Part shown: positions 6,257 through 7,323 of the stretch, one piece after another
How the letters are laid out: each line of letters begins with the position of its first letter
How positions within the stretch are numbered: the stretch's first letter is position 1
DNA from: Solirubrobacterales bacterium
GTDB lineage: Bacteria > Actinomycetota > Thermoleophilia > Solirubrobacterales > Solirubrobacteraceae
Reading direction: 5' to 3'
Assembly (NCBI GenBank): GCA_025963955.1
Contig: JAOPZU010000519.1
Location: 1-7,323 of the forward strand
DNA length: 7,323 nt
Made by a program: the position numbers and the translations under genes
The notes under the pieces: model-generated
Databases searched by the model: none
What the model saw: only the letters and a program-made list of their open reading frames with translations
Told to the model about the DNA's origin: nothing

Positions 6257-7069
6257 ATGGCCGCTGAGCAGACGCGCATCCTCTTCGTCGGCGACGTCGT
6301 CGGCGGGCTCGGGCGCCGCACGCTGCTGGCCCTGCTGCCCCGCCTGGTGGCCGAGCACGAGCCGACGTTCGTCGTCGTGAACGGCGAGAACGTCGCGGGC
6401 GGGCTGGGGATCACGCCGAAGATCGCGGACGAGATCTTCGCCGCGGGCGTGGACGTCATCACGCTCGGCAACCACACCTACCACCGGCGCGAGATCTTCG
6501 ACTACCTCGACGACAACGAGCGCATCCTGCGCCCCGCGAACTACCTGGCGGCCCAGCCCGGGCACGGCAGCTGCGTCGTGGAGCACGGCGGGGTGCGTCT
6601 GGCGGTCGTCAACCTCAGCGGCAACGTCTTCCTCCGCGCCGGCCGGCCCGCGTTCTCCGAGATCGACACCGTCCTGGGCCGTCTGGAGGGCAAGGCGGAC
6701 CACGTCCTGGTCGACATGCACGCGGAGGCCACGAGCGAGAAGGTCGCCCTCGGCTGGTACCTGGACGGGGAGGTGACCGCGGTGGTCGGCACCCACACCC
6801 ACGTCCCGACCGCGGACCTGCGCGTGCTGCCGAAGGGCACCGCCTACATCACGGACGTCGGGATGACGGGCCCGCGCGGCGGGGTCATCGGCGTGAAGAA
6901 GGAGCAGGCGATCGAGTCGCTGCGCACCCATATGAACATCCGCTTCGAGACCTCCGAGGACGACCCGTGGCTGATGGGTGTCCTCATCACGTGCGACCCC
7001 TCGCGCCCGCGGCGGGCGGCGTCGATCGAGCAGCTCCTGATCCCCTGGGATCAGGCCGGCACGGGCTGA
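6257..7069 (+). CDS. YmdB-family metallophosphoesterase (TIGR00282 type)
   Basis: A 270-residue cytoplasmic protein of the calcineurin-like phosphoesterase family, closest by eye to Bacillus subtilis YmdB, which hydrolyses 2',3'-cyclic nucleotides and affects biofilm and motility decisions. The dinuclear metal site appears complete: D13 in FVGDVVGGLGR, N43 and E44 in VNGENVAGG, N72 and H73 in LGNHT, H155 in DMHAEATSEK, and H180 and H182 in VGTHTHVPTAD. These correspond with a constant offset of five to the YmdB ligands as I recall them. YITDVGMTGP (197-206) is another family block, and the length matches the family. The ATG at 6257 was chosen because the conserved RILFVGD strand begins a few residues later, although no ribosome binding site is at normal distance. 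In many bacteria this gene sits near rny and recA; neither is here. The 3' end overlaps the convergent membrane-protein gene by 19 bases. Confidence 0.93.
   Translation: MAAEQTRILFVGDVVGGLGRRTLLALLPRLVAEHEPTFVVVNGENVAGGLGITPKIADEIFAAGVDVITLGNHTYHRREIFDYLDDNERILRPANYLAAQPGHGSCVVEHGGVRLAVVNLSGNVFLRAGRPAFSEIDTVLGRLEGKADHVLVDMHAEATSEKVALGWYLDGEVTAVVGTHTHVPTADLRVLPKGTAYITDVGMTGPRGGVIGVKKEQAIESLRTHMNIRFETSEDDPWLMGVLITCDPSRPRRAASIEQLLIPWDQAGTG
7036..7055. repeat. Perfect 9-bp inverted repeat at the convergent gene ends; possible bidirectional terminator
   Basis: CCTGATCCC (7036-7044) and GGGATCAGG (7047-7055) are exact reverse complements separated by two bases, so either RNA strand can form a stable hairpin with a four-base loop. 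It lies in the last codons of the phosphoesterase gene and covers the TGA (7053-7051) of the convergent membrane-protein gene. No run of T follows on either strand, so it is not a classical intrinsic terminator. High-GC actinobacteria often use hairpins without a U tract, so a terminating or transcript-protecting role is plausible but unproven. Confidence 0.45.
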
Positions 7070-7323
7070 CGCTCCCGCGGGGCGGCCGGCAGCACCGGAC
7101 CGGACTCGTCGTCCGCCCGGGTGCCGTACCGCGCGAGCGACGCCACCATCACGAGCGGGAAGAACCACACGATGTACAGGTAGAACCAGTGCGTCACCCC
7201 GCCCTGCAGCGCGATGACCACGGCGGCGGCGCAGGCGGAGAGGCCCGCGACGTCCCGGCGGCGCGGCAGGACCGCGACCGCCAGCGCGAGCAGCACCGCC
7301 ACCAGCTGCCAGGCGTGCTGCAG
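7051..7323 (-). CDS. C-terminal part of a polytopic membrane protein
   Basis: The frame enters from the right edge without a start and ends with TGA at 7053-7051, giving 90 visible residues. A GTG at 7302 exists, but the frame continues upstream as LQHAWQL to the window edge, so this is more likely the tail of a longer gene. Visible are a hydrophobic segment VAVLLALAVAVL, a short basic loop PRRRD, a second hydrophobic stretch (GLSACAAAVVIALQGG), then THWFYLYIVWFFPLVMVASL. It closes with a hydrophilic, proline-rich tail of about 30 residues that is probably cytoplasmic. The aromatic HWFYLYIVWFFP segment recalls the last membrane helix of integral membrane glycosyltransferases (GT-C or GT87 type). 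That is a resemblance from memory, and function is left open. It converges on the phosphoesterase gene and overlaps its last 19 bases. Confidence 0.7.
   Translation of the reverse strand: MQHAWQLVAVLLALAVAVLPRRRDVAGLSACAAAVVIALQGGVTHWFYLYIVWFFPLVMVASLARYGTRADDESGPVLPAAPRERQPVPA

Noticed and set aside
6203..7168. 322-codon upstream extension of the ABC ATPase frame
   Set aside because: Antisense to the complete YmdB-like gene and not protein-like; the ATPase domain begins normally at 6202.
1..7323. CRISPR array, tRNA, rRNA, insertion sequence or riboswitch
   Set aside because: No spaced direct repeats, cloverleaf-like segments, transposase frames or target-site duplications were seen, and no untranslated gap exceeds 54 bases, which leaves no room for a typical riboswitch.

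Overview
The window looks like chromosomal DNA from a high-GC bacterium (roughly 70% GC by eye, third codon positions almost all G or C). It is most likely a deep-branching actinobacterium of the Thermoleophilia/Solirubrobacterales type. That placement is an inference from base composition, protein style and the C5-pathway heme genes, not from a marker gene. No mobile element, tRNA, rRNA or CRISPR array was seen, and coding density is close to complete.

Layout. Seven genes run on the minus strand from about 6202 down to position 1, with gaps of at most 29 bases and several stop/start overlaps. In transcription order they are an ABC transporter ATPase (6202-5486), an ABC-2 type permease (5485-4109), a RimJ/RimL-like GNAT acetyltransferase (4112-3519), hemB (3493-2510), a two-domain Lrp/AsnC-like protein that matches a fused siroheme decarboxylase of the AhbA-AhbB or NirD-NirL kind (2522-1434), hemL (1404-118), and the first 40 codons of an unrecognised gene (121 to the window edge). 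On the plus strand, diverging from the ATPase across a 54-base spacer, is a YmdB-family metallophosphoesterase (6257-7069). Its end overlaps, tail to tail, the 3' end of a minus-strand membrane protein that enters from the right edge (7323-7051).

How the genes work together. HemL makes 5-aminolevulinate from glutamate-1-semialdehyde, and HemB condenses two of these into porphobilinogen, so this is the front end of tetrapyrrole synthesis by the C5 route. The gene between them would usually be auto-annotated as an Lrp/AsnC transcriptional regulator, but it carries the hallmark segments of siroheme decarboxylase in both halves. If it is an enzyme, the host may make heme, or heme d1, through siroheme, rather than only through the coproporphyrin route usual in Actinobacteria. 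This is the most interesting point in the window. The ABC transporter and acetyltransferase upstream may share the transcript, but nothing in the sequence ties them to heme. A TANNNT hexamer seven bases before the hemB ATG suggests that the heme part may also have its own promoter.
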